This document shows, piece by piece, positions 1-8,905 of a stretch of DNA of 38,120 bases. This stretch comes from Ruminococcus sp. (lineage in GTDB: Bacteria > Bacillota > Clostridia > Oscillospirales > Ruminococcaceae). The position numbers and the translations under genes were made by a program. Below the pieces are notes generated by a model that ran no database searches, was not told where the DNA came from, and worked only from the letters and a program-made list of their open reading frames with translations. How positions within the stretch are numbered: position 1 is the stretch's first letter; every line of letters begins with the position of its first letter. The stretch spans positions 1 through 38,120 of the forward strand of contig JAIDTI010000079.1 of the NCBI GenBank assembly GCA_029060755.1, written 5' to 3'.

Positions 1-53
1 CTGTCTGTTCTGCTTCTAATATGCCAAAGGGCTTTTTATGCCTACTTGACTGA

Positions 54-284
54 TTTTTTCTGTCGAACTCACGTTGTACATATAGTTGGGAGTATCGTGG
101 CAGTAATTATAACATAGAAGATAAATTAGATTGGATATGTTCCAACAATTTAAAATCAGAACTTCGCAAGCGTTATCTGAACTACAAGAATTGTAATAAC
201 GACACTGAAAAACGTTCAAGAACGATTTTTGCAGAAGCGGTTAATGACTTATGTAATGAAAAAGGCTACAGATTCAGACGCTGA
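54..284 (+). pseudogene. possible C-terminal protein remnant
   Basis: An open stretch without a plausible start codon runs from just after a stop at 51-53 to a TGA at 282-284. Its end has protein-like, basic composition (EKRSRTIFAEAVNDLC, ending GYRFRR). No family is recognised. The upstream part of the frame is cysteine-rich and unconvincing. It may be the tail of a broken gene whose 5' part has decayed or is frameshifted near the window edge. No terminator follows it; the next element is the promoter at 326-354. This is a weak call. Confidence 0.25.
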
Positions 285-325
285 AATCAATTTTCAAAAT
301 ACGACCGTAATTAACAAAATTTATG

Positions 326-354
326 TTGACAAAACAAAAAATATATGATATAAT
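326..354 (+). promoter_or_regulatory. sigma-A promoter of the HIT-comEC-holA operon
   Basis: TTGACA at 326-331 and TATAAT at 349-354 with a 17-nt spacer match the vegetative consensus perfectly. The start of transcription should lie near 361, giving a leader of roughly 90 nt before the HIT gene. The leader contains a loose inverted repeat (GATTTATA at 394-401, TATAAATC at 421-428) of doubtful meaning. Confidence 0.85.
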
Positions 355-448
355 GTATAATATGAATATGAACTGATGTCATGTTTCATAACTGATTTAT
401 AAAGCGAAAACAATTTATCATATAAATCCAGACATAAGGAGAGTTTTT

Positions 449-802
449 ATGGATTGCTTATTTTGTAAAATCATCAACGGAGAAATTCCATCTGCAAAAG
501 TATATGAAGATGAATTTGTATACAGTTTCAAGGATATTGCCCCTATTGCACCTGTTCATTATCTTGTAATTCCTAAACAGCATATCTGTTGTGCAAATGA
601 AATTGATGAGAAAAATTCTGCTGTTGTGGCTAAAATTTTTGAGGCAGTTTCTAAAATTGCAAAAGCAGAGGGTATTGAAAGCTACAGAATCATCAACAAC
701 TGCGGAGATGATGCAGGACAAACAGTAAAACATCTGCATTTCCATATGCTTGCTGGTGTAAAAATGGGCTGGGGTGCTGAATCTCTCGGCAAAACTGAAT
801 AA
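449..802 (+). CDS. HIT family nucleotide hydrolase (HinT-like)
   Basis: A 117-residue histidine-triad protein. The N-terminus CLFCKIINGEIP and the C-terminal triad H95-L-H97-F-H99-M are the hallmarks of the HinT branch, which hydrolyses AMP-lysine and other purine nucleoside phosphoramidates. Length is normal for the family. The AAGGAG ribosome binding site at 435-440 sets the ATG at 449. It is the first gene after the perfect promoter at 326-354 and is followed 13 nt later by a phosphoribosyltransferase, so both first genes of the operon handle nucleotides. Cys4 and Cys7 of the N-terminal motif, where many HinT proteins carry a structural zinc site, are retained. The exact substrate cannot be told from sequence. 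Confidence 0.95.
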   Translation: MDCLFCKIINGEIPSAKVYEDEFVYSFKDIAPIAPVHYLVIPKQHICCANEIDEKNSAVVAKIFEAVSKIAKAEGIESYRIINNCGDDAGQTVKHLHFHMLAGVKMGWGAESLGKTE

Positions 803-815
803 CAGGAGCAGGAAA

Positions 816-1355
816 ATGGCAGATACATATAAAATGACTATAGCAGGGCTGGAGCGTGAACTTCCTTTGTGTCCGCTTAATGAAAAGCTTGATATTGCAG
901 CATTTGTAATGTTTTCAGATGTTGAAATAACTGTTGCATCAGCTACGAAACTACTAAAAAAATGCCCTGATTTTGATGTTATACTTACAGCTGAATCAAA
1001 AGGAATACCGCTTGCATACGAAATGGCACGTCAGAGTGGGAAACCTTATGTTGTTGCAAGAAAATCAGTAAAGCTGTATATGAGTAATCCTGTTTCGGTT
1101 ACTGTAAAATCAATTACTACAGCGAATGAACAGACTCTTTATCTTTCAGCCGAAAAAGCAGAGATGATTAATGGAAAGAATGTTCTGTTAGTTGATGATG
1201 TAATTAGTACAGGCGAATCCCTCAAAGCACTTGAAAAGTTCGTTGAAAGTGCAGGCGGAAATATTTCAGCAAAAACAGCTGTACTTGCTGAAGGTGATGC
1301 ATCAGAAAGAGATGATATAATATTCCTCGAAAAATTGCCATTATTCTTTAAATAA
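816..1355 (+). CDS. phosphoribosyltransferase family protein (adenine PRTase-like)
   Basis: A 179-residue type I phosphoribosyltransferase. The PRPP-binding signature VLLVDDVISTGES lies at residues 123-135, and an earlier conserved segment (AESKGIPLAYEMA, about 60-72) resembles Apt, which makes AMP from adenine and PRPP. The start is placed at the ATG at 816, preceded by an AGGAG-type site at 803-812. An ATG in the same frame at 774 would overlap the HIT gene by 29 nt and has no ribosome binding site. The protein is close to Apt in size, but the region between residues 80 and 120 differs from typical Apt, so xanthine/guanine PRTase or a regulatory paralogue is possible. Confidence 0.8.
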   Translation: MADTYKMTIAGLERELPLCPLNEKLDIAAFVMFSDVEITVASATKLLKKCPDFDVILTAESKGIPLAYEMARQSGKPYVVARKSVKLYMSNPVSVTVKSITTANEQTLYLSAEKAEMINGKNVLLVDDVISTGESLKALEKFVESAGGNISAKTAVLAEGDASERDDIIFLEKLPLFFK

Positions 1356-1361
1356 TCAGTT

Positions 1362-3401
1362 ATGAAGCGAAAAATGATTGGTATGGCAGCAGCATATTTG
1401 TCAGGATTATTTTTCGCTTCATTTTTTACTGACAAATCTGAAACAGCTATTCTTTTATTTGCTGTATCTGTATTATTTTTTGTAACAAAAATAAATCATT
1501 TCAGCAGATATGATTTATATACAATAGTTTTCTCTTTCCTGACAGCTTTTACAGCAAGTACAACATACACCTTACACTGCTATTATGATGTAACTGATTT
1601 TGCAGAACAGACAGGGAATTTTTCGGGAGTAGTTGTTGATTATGAAGTATACGACGGAGACAGAGCGTCATATACAATTAAAGGCAGGATAAATGGCTTA
1701 AAGAAAACAAAAATAAATCTTTATACAAATGAACTTGGTGCAGACTATGGCGATACAATAACGCTTACAGACTGCACCTTTAAAGAATTTGAAAGTGACT
1801 ATCTGTTTGATACGAAAACATGGTATAAATCACGTCATATTTTTCTATGTGTATATGAAGCAGAAGATATTGAAATCAAATACAATAATTCTGCACTTAT
1901 AAAAAAGTTGCTTGTGTCATTCCGTGAAAACACAATAAAAGATATGTGCAGATTAATCGGAAATGAAACAGGCGGATTTATTGCAGGAATGATTTTCGGT
2001 GAAAAACAATATCTTGACAATAATACAAAAATATCCCTTTACAGAATCGGAATAGGTCATATTTTCGCTGTATCAGGACTTCATGTTTCTATAATTGCTT
2101 CAATTGCCATGTTTATCATGCGGAAGTTAAGAGTAAATAAATTTGTCAGCTTTGGCATGATAAATTTACTTTTTCTTTTTATGGTTATAATTACTGATTA
2201 TCCAATATCAGCAATAAGAGCTGTTTTAATGCTTGATATTATGTATTCTGCACCGCTTTTTCTCCGTCAGAATGATTCTCTTAACTCTATTGCTGTTGTT
2301 GTAGTGATAATCAGTGTAGCCGACCCATATATAATCTATAACAGCGGATTTATCCTTTCGGTATGTGGTACATTCGGTATTGCAGTTTTCGGAAAATACA
2401 TGACAGAGGGTATAGAAAGAAAATCTGCATTAATATTTATAAGTGCAGTATGTACATCTTTAGCAGTTATGCCTGCAAGTATGTATTATTTTGACGAAAC
2501 ATCTGTTGTTTCGCCATTTTCCAATATTATTATTGTCCCTGTTTGTATCATTGCAATGATTTTCGGACTGATTTATATTATATCAGGCGGATTTCTGAAA
2601 CCTGCACTGTATATTTCAGATTTTATAATAAAAATCGTTCTGAAAATATCCGATAAGCTTGCATTAATTGATTTTACGCATATTTCATGTATAAATGATA
2701 TGATTCCGCTTATTCTTATTCTGTCAGGATTTGCAGTATTATACTTATATTATTTAACAGAAAGCAAACGTATAATTTCTGTTTCGATAGCTGTATCAGT
2801 TGTATTCTGTTCATTAGTTTTTGCAATATCTGATAAAATCAGAGATGACAGAATGACTGTTGCTGTACTTGGAAAAGGCAATAACTCTGTCATTGTTATA
2901 TCATATAAGGGACATTCAAATATAATCGATTTAAGTGGTCATTATCATTCTGCTGAATATGTCAGAAAATATCTTTCACAAAACGGTACAGAAATGATAA
3001 ATGCAGTTTTTCTTACAAATAAAACAGCTTCTCAAGATGTCATATATGATTATGAATTAAAATCATTCAGAATAGGAAAACGTTTTACAGTAAATGACAC
3101 GCAAATTTATAATAACAGGCTTGATTCTTTAAAAGGAACAGATTTTTATTTTGATGCTGATGGATATGGATTTGAATATATAAATAATGTCCTTAGTATT
3201 ACTTACAGCGATTGTAAAGTAACTTTTTCTTCTGCAAAGGATAACGAATATACAGGCGGTCTTGCTGTATACTATGGAAATATCACAAAAACTACAACCA
3301 TTTATGAAAACAGTATTTTTCTTGATGATATGAATAATTTTGAAATAATACTTTCTCATGACGGAGAATACAAAATAAGGAGACTTTCATGCCGAAATTA
3401 G
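1362..3401 (+). CDS. comEC: ComEC/Rec2-family DNA uptake channel protein
   Basis: A 679-residue polytopic membrane protein. The N-terminal third includes membrane segments and an extracytoplasmic OB-like/DUF4131 region (about residues 70-160). The competence domain follows, with GFIAGMIFGEK and the signature HIFAVSGLHVS near residues 230-240, then many hydrophobic helices to about residue 490. ComEC forms the inner-membrane channel that imports single-stranded DNA in natural transformation. The C-terminal part (about 500-679) is in the position of the metallo-beta-lactamase nuclease domain but lacks its metal motif: where LTHxDxDH is expected the sequence reads L551-T-N-K-T-A. No clear Shine-Dalgarno precedes the ATG at 1362, so translation may be coupled to the preceding gene, which ends 6 nt before. 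It overlaps holA by 13 nt, a common Firmicute arrangement. Confidence 0.9.
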   Translation: MKRKMIGMAAAYLSGLFFASFFTDKSETAILLFAVSVLFFVTKINHFSRYDLYTIVFSFLTAFTASTTYTLHCYYDVTDFAEQTGNFSGVVVDYEVYDGDRASYTIKGRINGLKKTKINLYTNELGADYGDTITLTDCTFKEFESDYLFDTKTWYKSRHIFLCVYEAEDIEIKYNNSALIKKLLVSFRENTIKDMCRLIGNETGGFIAGMIFGEKQYLDNNTKISLYRIGIGHIFAVSGLHVSIIASIAMFIMRKLRVNKFVSFGMINLLFLFMVIITDYPISAIRAVLMLDIMYSAPLFLRQNDSLNSIAVVVVIISVADPYIIYNSGFILSVCGTFGIAVFGKYMTEGIERKSALIFISAVCTSLAVMPASMYYFDETSVVSPFSNIIIVPVCIIAMIFGLIYIISGGFLKPALYISDFIIKIVLKISDKLALIDFTHISCINDMIPLILILSGFAVLYLYYLTESKRIISVSIAVSVVFCSLVFAISDKIRDDRMTVAVLGKGNNSVIVISYKGHSNIIDLSGHYHSAEYVRKYLSQNGTEMINAVFLTNKTASQDVIYDYELKSFRIGKRFTVNDTQIYNNRLDSLKGTDFYFDADGYGFEYINNVLSITYSDCKVTFSSAKDNEYTGGLAVYYGNITKTTTIYENSIFLDDMNNFEIILSHDGEYKIRRLSCRN

Positions 3402-4483
3402 ATTCAAAAACACTTGCTTCTGCACTTAAAAAAGGCGAATTAAACAGAATATACTATCTTTTTGGTGCTGATATTTTAGGTGTTGAAAAGATGACAAAAT
3501 ATATAATTAAAACGGCTGTCGGTGAAAATGAAGATTTTGCACTTACAAAAATAGACGGCAAAAAGCTTGATTTATCGGAGTTTTCTGATATTATACAGCA
3601 GTTTCCCATGATGTCAGAATATAACTGTATTCTTGTAAATGACTATAACTGCGAACGACCTTTTGATGATATGCGTGGCAGGAGTGCAGATGATGTTACA
3701 AAAAAACTTCTTGAAACACTGAAAAATATTCCGTCTCAAACTGTAATAATATTTAATGTTACAGGATTTGAAGTAAAAGTCCAGCGTGACTATAAGACTA
3801 ATCAGAATATCATCAAGGACAAAAATAAAAAGCTTGCTGATTTTGCAGCGAAAAACGGCGTATTATGTGAGTTTCCGATAAAAAAGCCGGCTGAACTTTC
3901 AAAAAGTATCGTTTCGGCAGTATCTGCAAACGGCGGAACGATTTCGCAGATTAATGCACGTCATCTTGCGGAAATATGTATGTGTGATGAACTTGTAATC
4001 AGCAATGAGATTGCAAAACTATGTGCATATGCAGACGGCAGGGAAATTGACGTGAATATGATTCATGAGCTTGTGCATATTCAGACGGAAACAACAATAT
4101 ATAATCTTGCCAATGCTATAGCATCTATGAACGCAAGAGACGCATTTGACGCAGTAAATCAGCTTGATATTGATAACGACAACAGAGTGCTTGTAATGTA
4201 TGCCATAACAGGAGCATTTGTTGATATGTACCGTGCATCTTGTGCGATAAAATCGGGTGTAGCACCTGAAAAAGTGGCATCTGATTTTGGTTATGGAAAA
4301 AGAACGTTTGTTGTGAAAAATGCTTTCCATGACAGCAGTCGCATGAGTATTGAAAGATTAAGGGAATGTATTGTTATATTGCGTGATACGACAATGAAAC
4401 TCAATTCAACAGCATCAAATCCAAGGACTGCAATTGAGCAGGCAATTACAAAGATGCTTATCCTGACAAAAAACAGAGGTTGA
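3389..4483 (+). CDS. holA: DNA polymerase III subunit delta
   Basis: A 364-residue protein with the HolA pattern: an N-terminal region starting YYLFGADILGVEKMT (family motif YlxyGxexyL), a degenerate AAA+ core without a Walker A motif, a middle lid domain, and a C-terminal helical collar ending in the usual TAIEQAITKML segment. Delta is the wrench of the clamp loader that opens the DnaN sliding clamp. The start ATG at 3389 overlaps the end of comEC and is preceded by AAGGAGA at 3377-3383. The comEC-holA order is typical of Firmicutes and supports both assignments. Confidence 0.93.
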   Translation: MPKLDSKTLASALKKGELNRIYYLFGADILGVEKMTKYIIKTAVGENEDFALTKIDGKKLDLSEFSDIIQQFPMMSEYNCILVNDYNCERPFDDMRGRSADDVTKKLLETLKNIPSQTVIIFNVTGFEVKVQRDYKTNQNIIKDKNKKLADFAAKNGVLCEFPIKKPAELSKSIVSAVSANGGTISQINARHLAEICMCDELVISNEIAKLCAYADGREIDVNMIHELVHIQTETTIYNLANAIASMNARDAFDAVNQLDIDNDNRVLVMYAITGAFVDMYRASCAIKSGVAPEKVASDFGYGKRTFVVKNAFHDSSRMSIERLRECIVILRDTTMKLNSTASNPRTAIEQAITKMLILTKNRG

Positions 4484-4485
4484 AC

Positions 4486-5085
4486 ATGATAAAAATAAAA
4501 GAAGCTGTTATAGTAGAGGGAAAATACGACAAAATAAAATTATCGTCAATAATTGATGCTGTAATTATAGTTACAAATGGTTTCGGCATTTTCAAAGATA
4601 CCGAAAAGCTGGAGCTTATCAGATATTATGCAAAAAAAAGCGGTATTATAATACTGACTGATTCAGACAGTGCAGGACGGAAAATACGTGGATATATAAA
4701 AGGTGCGGTAAAAGAGGGAAGCATAAGAAATGTGTATATTCCCGATATTTTCGGCAAGGAAAAACGCAAGCGAACAGCTTCCGCAGAGGGTAAACTCGGA
4801 GTTGAGGGTATAGACGTTCAGACAATTATCAGCGCATTTGCAAAGGCTGGTATTACATCATCAGAATCAGCATTACCACATGACATAACAAATATAACGC
4901 TGTATGAACTCGGATTAAGCGGAGGAAAAAACAGCAGTACGCTCCGGAAAAAGTTGCAGAGTTCGCTTGGTCTGCCGTCACTTCTTTCAACAGGTGCATT
5001 GATAGAAGTGCTTAACACTATGATGACAGCAGACGAACTGAAAGAAAAAGTTATGGAATCAGAGGGCAGGACAAATGATATATAG
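4486..5085 (+). CDS. rnmV: ribonuclease M5 (5S rRNA maturase)
   Basis: A 199-residue Toprim-domain protein. The Toprim signature is visible as EAVIVEGKYDK (catalytic Glu near residue 11) and TDSDSAG with D59 and D61. The family matures the 5S rRNA precursor in Gram-positive bacteria with help from L18. GAGG at 4476-4479 places the start at the ATG at 4486, two nucleotides after the holA stop; the in-frame TTG at 4480 overlaps holA and fits the site less well. The C-terminal half (SSLGLPS…NTMMTADEL) matches the RNase M5 C-terminal domain. The stop overlaps the next gene by 11 nt. Confidence 0.9.
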   Translation: MIKIKEAVIVEGKYDKIKLSSIIDAVIIVTNGFGIFKDTEKLELIRYYAKKSGIIILTDSDSAGRKIRGYIKGAVKEGSIRNVYIPDIFGKEKRKRTASAEGKLGVEGIDVQTIISAFAKAGITSSESALPHDITNITLYELGLSGGKNSSTLRKKLQSSLGLPSLLSTGALIEVLNTMMTADELKEKVMESEGRTNDI

Positions 5086-6466
5086 TAGTCTGCTGTTTAT
5101 ATATGCTTTTTTTCCAATATCTCTTGCAGTATATTTTTTCACACCAAAAAAATTCAAAGATATATCATTATTTTTTTTCAGTGTACTTTTCTGCGGATTT
5201 TTCAGTCTGAAATTTATGCTTTTCATGCTGATTTACACGACAGTAAACTATATTTCGGCAAGTATCACATATAAATTGAAGTGGAAAGAATCAAAATACA
5301 GGCACTTTAAAAGCATACCTTTTTCAATAGGAATTTTATTTGATGTGACAGCTGTTTTCATATTCAGGACAGATTTATTTTCCTCGACTTATGATTTATT
5401 CAATCTGCCTGACGGATTTTTTCCGATTGGCATATCGTTTTATACATTATCGGCTATGGGTTATCTTATTGACGTATACAAAGGCAGAATAAGAGCAGAA
5501 GTAAATTTTATCCGTTTCGGGTTATTTATAATGATGTTTCCACGTCTTATAATGTGTTCTGTTGTAAGTTATGATAAATTTATAGGTATATGGAAAAAGC
5601 GCAAGATAAGAATGAGTGAACTTGGAGCAGGTTTTGAAATTTTTATAAGAGGACTTGCAAAAAAAGTTATTATTTCTGATAATCTTTTTATGATGTGTTC
5701 TGCAATAAAAAGTCTTGATGTAAGACAGATTTCCGCCATGACTGCATGGCTTGGCATAACATCGTATATACTTTGTCTTTATTTCACAATTTCAGGAATT
5801 TCCGACATGGGAAACGGTATAGCCTGTTGTTTTGGATTCAGATTTCCGCAAAGCTTCAATTACCCTCTTTTCAGCAGTCGCATACGTCATTTTTGTGCAA
5901 AATGGCATATACAAATAATGCAATGGTTCAGAAAATATATTGTAAGTCAGTTTCAGTCTGTAGTCAACGAAAAATATATAAATGGATTCACGCACATAAG
6001 CGTTATGACTATGCTTGGTTTCTGGTATGGATTTAACCTGTGCAGTGCATTATGGGGATTTTTAATGGGATTTGCTGTTGTGGCAGAAAGCAGACTGAAA
6101 GATGTGAAAATGCTTAAATCAACAGGAATAATTTACACATTTCTGGCAACAACATTTTTATCAGTGTTTCTTTCGTGCGGAACAGTTTCAGAATCGCTTG
6201 ATTATCTGTGGGCTATGATTGGAGGAAACAAAGTTTTTGCCGATTCGCTTACTCTTTATCTTGTTAAATCATATATTTTAGTTCTGCTTATAGCCGTATA
6301 TTTTTCAACGGATTTATTCGTCAATACAATTTCAAGAATCAGGAAAACACGTTTCAGAATAATTATTTCTGTTTTTTCGCCTGTTATTGAGATTGTCATT
6401 TTTGCCGTTTGTACAGCACTTATTTCATACAACGGAAATTCCGATATAATCTTGTTGAAACTATAG
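5075..6466 (+). CDS. MBOAT family protein (AlgI/DltB-like), probable active-site variant
   Basis: A 463-residue polytopic membrane protein of the membrane-bound O-acyltransferase family, which moves acyl groups across the membrane to polysaccharides or teichoic acids. Recognisable blocks are FPIGISFYTLSAMGYLIDVYKG (near 115-136), FCAKWHIQIMQWFRKYI with H278 and GFWYGFNLCSALWG near 315-328. In AlgI-type proteins the last block normally reads GLWHG, and its histidine is the catalytic base; here the codon at 6026-6028 is TAT, giving Y318. The rest of the fold is intact, so this may be a non-catalytic or altered transporter-like homologue. It overlaps rnmV by 11 nt and is followed 8 nt later by a DHHW-like partner, the usual MBOAT pairing. 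Confidence 0.85.
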   Translation: MIYSSLLFIYAFFPISLAVYFFTPKKFKDISLFFFSVLFCGFFSLKFMLFMLIYTTVNYISASITYKLKWKESKYRHFKSIPFSIGILFDVTAVFIFRTDLFSSTYDLFNLPDGFFPIGISFYTLSAMGYLIDVYKGRIRAEVNFIRFGLFIMMFPRLIMCSVVSYDKFIGIWKKRKIRMSELGAGFEIFIRGLAKKVIISDNLFMMCSAIKSLDVRQISAMTAWLGITSYILCLYFTISGISDMGNGIACCFGFRFPQSFNYPLFSSRIRHFCAKWHIQIMQWFRKYIVSQFQSVVNEKYINGFTHISVMTMLGFWYGFNLCSALWGFLMGFAVVAESRLKDVKMLKSTGIIYTFLATTFLSVFLSCGTVSESLDYLWAMIGGNKVFADSLTLYLVKSYILVLLIAVYFSTDLFVNTISRIRKTRFRIIISVFSPVIEIVIFAVCTALISYNGNSDIILLKL

Positions 6467-6474
6467 GAGGGAGC

Positions 6475-7578
6475 ATGAAAAATTCAAATAAAGTTTCTGC
6501 GTTTTTGTTGATTATATTTATTTCAGCACTCTCATTTCTTACGTTTTTCAGACATGAAACAAATGAATCATTGACGGAATTTCCTGAAATAACATTGGAA
6601 AATCTTCTTGACGACAGTTACAGCAAGCAATTGAGCAGTTTTTTTGTGGATAATTTTGCGGGGCGTGACAAATGGGTTTCAGTAAGTGCAAAGATAAAAT
6701 CATGGTTAAGTGAGAGTATTGTAAATGATGTGTATATCTCAAAAAACAGGCTTCTTTCTGTTGATACTGTATCAATGGAAAGTACAGAAAATTCTGCAAA
6801 TATTATAAATGAATTTGTAAGAAATTATGACGGAACGCTGTATTTTGTAGCTGTTCCTACATCTTCGGGAGTTTACAGCGATATGTTGCCTTCATATCTG
6901 TTTTCGACAACCGAAAAACAGCAGATTGACACGCTTTATGAACAGCTTGATACAAGTATAAGAAAAATTGATGCATATAATATTCTGAAAATGCTTAGTG
7001 ATAACTACATCTACTACAGAAGCGATTCAAAATGGACAAGTTATGGTGCGTTCTGCGTATACAGAACAGTCATTCAGAAACTTGGATTTATGCCCGTTTC
7101 TTATGATAAGTATACTATTGAACATATTACAGATGATTACAAGGGAAATTTGTATGTTAGAACGCAGTATATGGAGTCGAAGCCTGATTTGCTTGATATA
7201 TGCACATATTCCGACAGTTCGGAAATAATCAGCTGTACAGGTTATGACAACAGCGGAATGACATACAAAAAAAATCTTTATGAAAGAGATGCTGTAGATT
7301 CAGATGATATGTACAGGTTGTATCTTGGTGAGAAACTGCCGTTTATAAGAATCAATACAAGTGTGAGCAATAACAAGAAACTGCTTGTAATCGGTGATGA
7401 CTACACATCATGCTTTGTGCCGTTTCTTACACAGCATTACAGTGAAATTGCTGTTGTTTTTCCTGAATGTATGGAAAAAAATCTGGAAAAATTTATCAAT
7501 CCTGACGATTATGAGCAGACTTTGTTTCTGTTCGGTATAGATTCACTTAATGATGATATATTTAACTATATGAGGTGA
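6475..7578 (+). CDS. DHHW/AlgJ-like extracytoplasmic partner of the MBOAT protein, catalytic motifs lost
   Basis: A 367-residue protein with one N-terminal membrane anchor (about residues 7-25) and an extracytoplasmic domain of the SGNH-like DHHW/AlgJ class, partners of MBOAT acyltransferases. Family landmarks are FAGRDKWV, the VPTSSGVYSDMLP strand, YYRSDSKWTSYGA and LLVIGDDYTSCFVPFL. The motif that names the family reads D184-S-K-W rather than DHHW, and the GDSY nucleophile block reads G307-D-D-Y, so both the histidine and the serine are missing. The start is the ATG at 6475 behind AGGAGGG; an ATG at 6409 in the same frame lies inside the MBOAT gene. It may bind a glycan or acyl group without turning it over. 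Confidence 0.8.
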   Translation: MKNSNKVSAFLLIIFISALSFLTFFRHETNESLTEFPEITLENLLDDSYSKQLSSFFVDNFAGRDKWVSVSAKIKSWLSESIVNDVYISKNRLLSVDTVSMESTENSANIINEFVRNYDGTLYFVAVPTSSGVYSDMLPSYLFSTTEKQQIDTLYEQLDTSIRKIDAYNILKMLSDNYIYYRSDSKWTSYGAFCVYRTVIQKLGFMPVSYDKYTIEHITDDYKGNLYVRTQYMESKPDLLDICTYSDSSEIISCTGYDNSGMTYKKNLYERDAVDSDDMYRLYLGEKLPFIRINTSVSNNKKLLVIGDDYTSCFVPFLTQHYSEIAVVFPECMEKNLEKFINPDDYEQTLFLFGIDSLNDDIFNYMR

Positions 7579-7583
7579 TTATT

Positions 7584-8354
7584 ATGATAGCACTGATAAC
7601 AGGTGCAACATCAGGCATAGGAAAGTGCATTGCAGAAAATCTCAGTAAAAAAGGCTGGCAACTTATTCTTACAGGCAGAAATGAGGATATGCTGAAACAA
7701 TTGCAGAAAAAACTGGGCAGAACTGAAATTATCAAGGCTGATTTATCAGACGAAAAAGAAGTTTTTGCTTTATATGAACATTGCAGGAACAAAAAAATTG
7801 ACTTGCTTGTGAATAATGCAGGTTACGGAATTTTCGGCAGATTCAGCGAAACAAATCTTGATGACGAACTTGACATGATAAACGTCAATATAAAAGCGGT
7901 GCATATTCTTACAAAGCTGTTTCTTCGTGATTTCAGAAAAATCAATCACGGCAGAATACTGAATGTAGCATCATCAGCAGGATTTCTGACAGGTCCTTTG
8001 CTTTCGTCGTATTATGCCTCAAAAAATTATGTTGTGAGACTTTCAATTGCAATTGCAGAGGAACTGCGCAGAGAAAATTCAAAAGTGAGAATATCGGTAC
8101 TTTGTCCCGGTCCTGTTGATACGAATTTCAATAACCGTGCCGGTGTTACTTTCAGCATGAAACCGCTTTCTCCTGAATACGTTGCAGACTATGCGATAAA
8201 AAAGACTTTTGCAGGACAGCTTGTTATAGTTCCCGGAATTATGGTTCAGGCAGGACTTCTTGCATCAAGATTTGTACCGCACAAACTGCTTTCCATGATG
8301 ACATATGAAATTCAGAAAAGCAAGGAAACAACAGACGGGAAAAAAGTAATATGA
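7584..8354 (+). CDS. SDR family NAD(P)-dependent oxidoreductase
   Basis: A 256-residue classical short-chain dehydrogenase/reductase. The cofactor loop TGATSGIG is at residues 5-12, NNAG near 77-80, the catalytic serine in NVASSAG and the catalytic Y-x-x-x-K in YYASKNY. The basic residues in TGRNEDML after the second strand suggest NADPH preference. ATG at 7584 is used because GAGGTGAT at 7572-7579 precedes it at good distance; the GTG at 7575 lies within that site. The substrate is unknown. It overlaps the next gene by four nucleotides (ATGA), so the two are translationally coupled. Confidence 0.92.
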   Translation: MIALITGATSGIGKCIAENLSKKGWQLILTGRNEDMLKQLQKKLGRTEIIKADLSDEKEVFALYEHCRNKKIDLLVNNAGYGIFGRFSETNLDDELDMINVNIKAVHILTKLFLRDFRKINHGRILNVASSAGFLTGPLLSSYYASKNYVVRLSIAIAEELRRENSKVRISVLCPGPVDTNFNNRAGVTFSMKPLSPEYVADYAIKKTFAGQLVIVPGIMVQAGLLASRFVPHKLLSMMTYEIQKSKETTDGKKVI

Positions 8355-8890
8355 GAGATATAAGTTATAAAGTTGCACTTGGCGGGATTGTCTCTGCACT
8401 TTGTCTGATGTGTATGTTTCTGGCAGGAATTATGCCCATGTTTTATCTTATTCTGCCTATGATTGCAGGAATACTTCTTATGATTATAGCAGAGGAAGTG
8501 AATAAAAGCTGGGCATGGCTTACATATATATCCGTCAGTATACTGTCAATTTTCATAACGGCTGATAAAGAATCCGCACTTGTTTTTATAATGCTTTTCG
8601 GTCATTTCCCAATATTGAGATTGTATATTGAAAAAATCAGACTTAAAATATTGAGATGGCTTATAAAGCTTGTGATATTCAATGTTTGTGCAGTATCATT
8701 CTTTTATACGACAGTTTTTATATTTGGTATAGACCAGATGCTTGAGGATATGAACGATTTAGGCAAATATGGTGCAGTAATAATGCTTGTACTATGCAAT
8801 ATTATATTTGTGCTGTATGATTTGAATATGCATATACTTTATTATTTGTATAAGATAAAGTTTATGCCTTTGCTTAAAAGAAAAAAATAA
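8351..8890 (+). CDS. small integral membrane protein, ECF S-component-like
   Basis: A 179-residue protein with about five hydrophobic segments. The N-terminal KVALGGIVSALCLMCMFLAG followed by MFYLILPMIAGILLMII resembles substrate-binding S components of ECF vitamin transporters and related clostridial membrane proteins, but I cannot assign a substrate and no ECF ATPase or T component is nearby. The C-terminus is basic (LLKRKK) and likely cytoplasmic. It starts inside the last codons of the SDR gene, which argues for stoichiometric expression with it. Treat as a membrane protein of unknown function. Confidence 0.7.
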   Translation: MRDISYKVALGGIVSALCLMCMFLAGIMPMFYLILPMIAGILLMIIAEEVNKSWAWLTYISVSILSIFITADKESALVFIMLFGHFPILRLYIEKIRLKILRWLIKLVIFNVCAVSFFYTTVFIFGIDQMLEDMNDLGKYGAVIMLVLCNIIFVLYDLNMHILYYLYKIKFMPLLKRKK

Positions 8891-8905
8891 ATGAGGTCTG
8901 ATATT

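Noticed and set aside
394..428. Inverted repeat GATTTATA/TATAAATC in the first operon leader
   Set aside because: AT-only arms with a 19-base loop are expected by chance in such AT-rich sequence.
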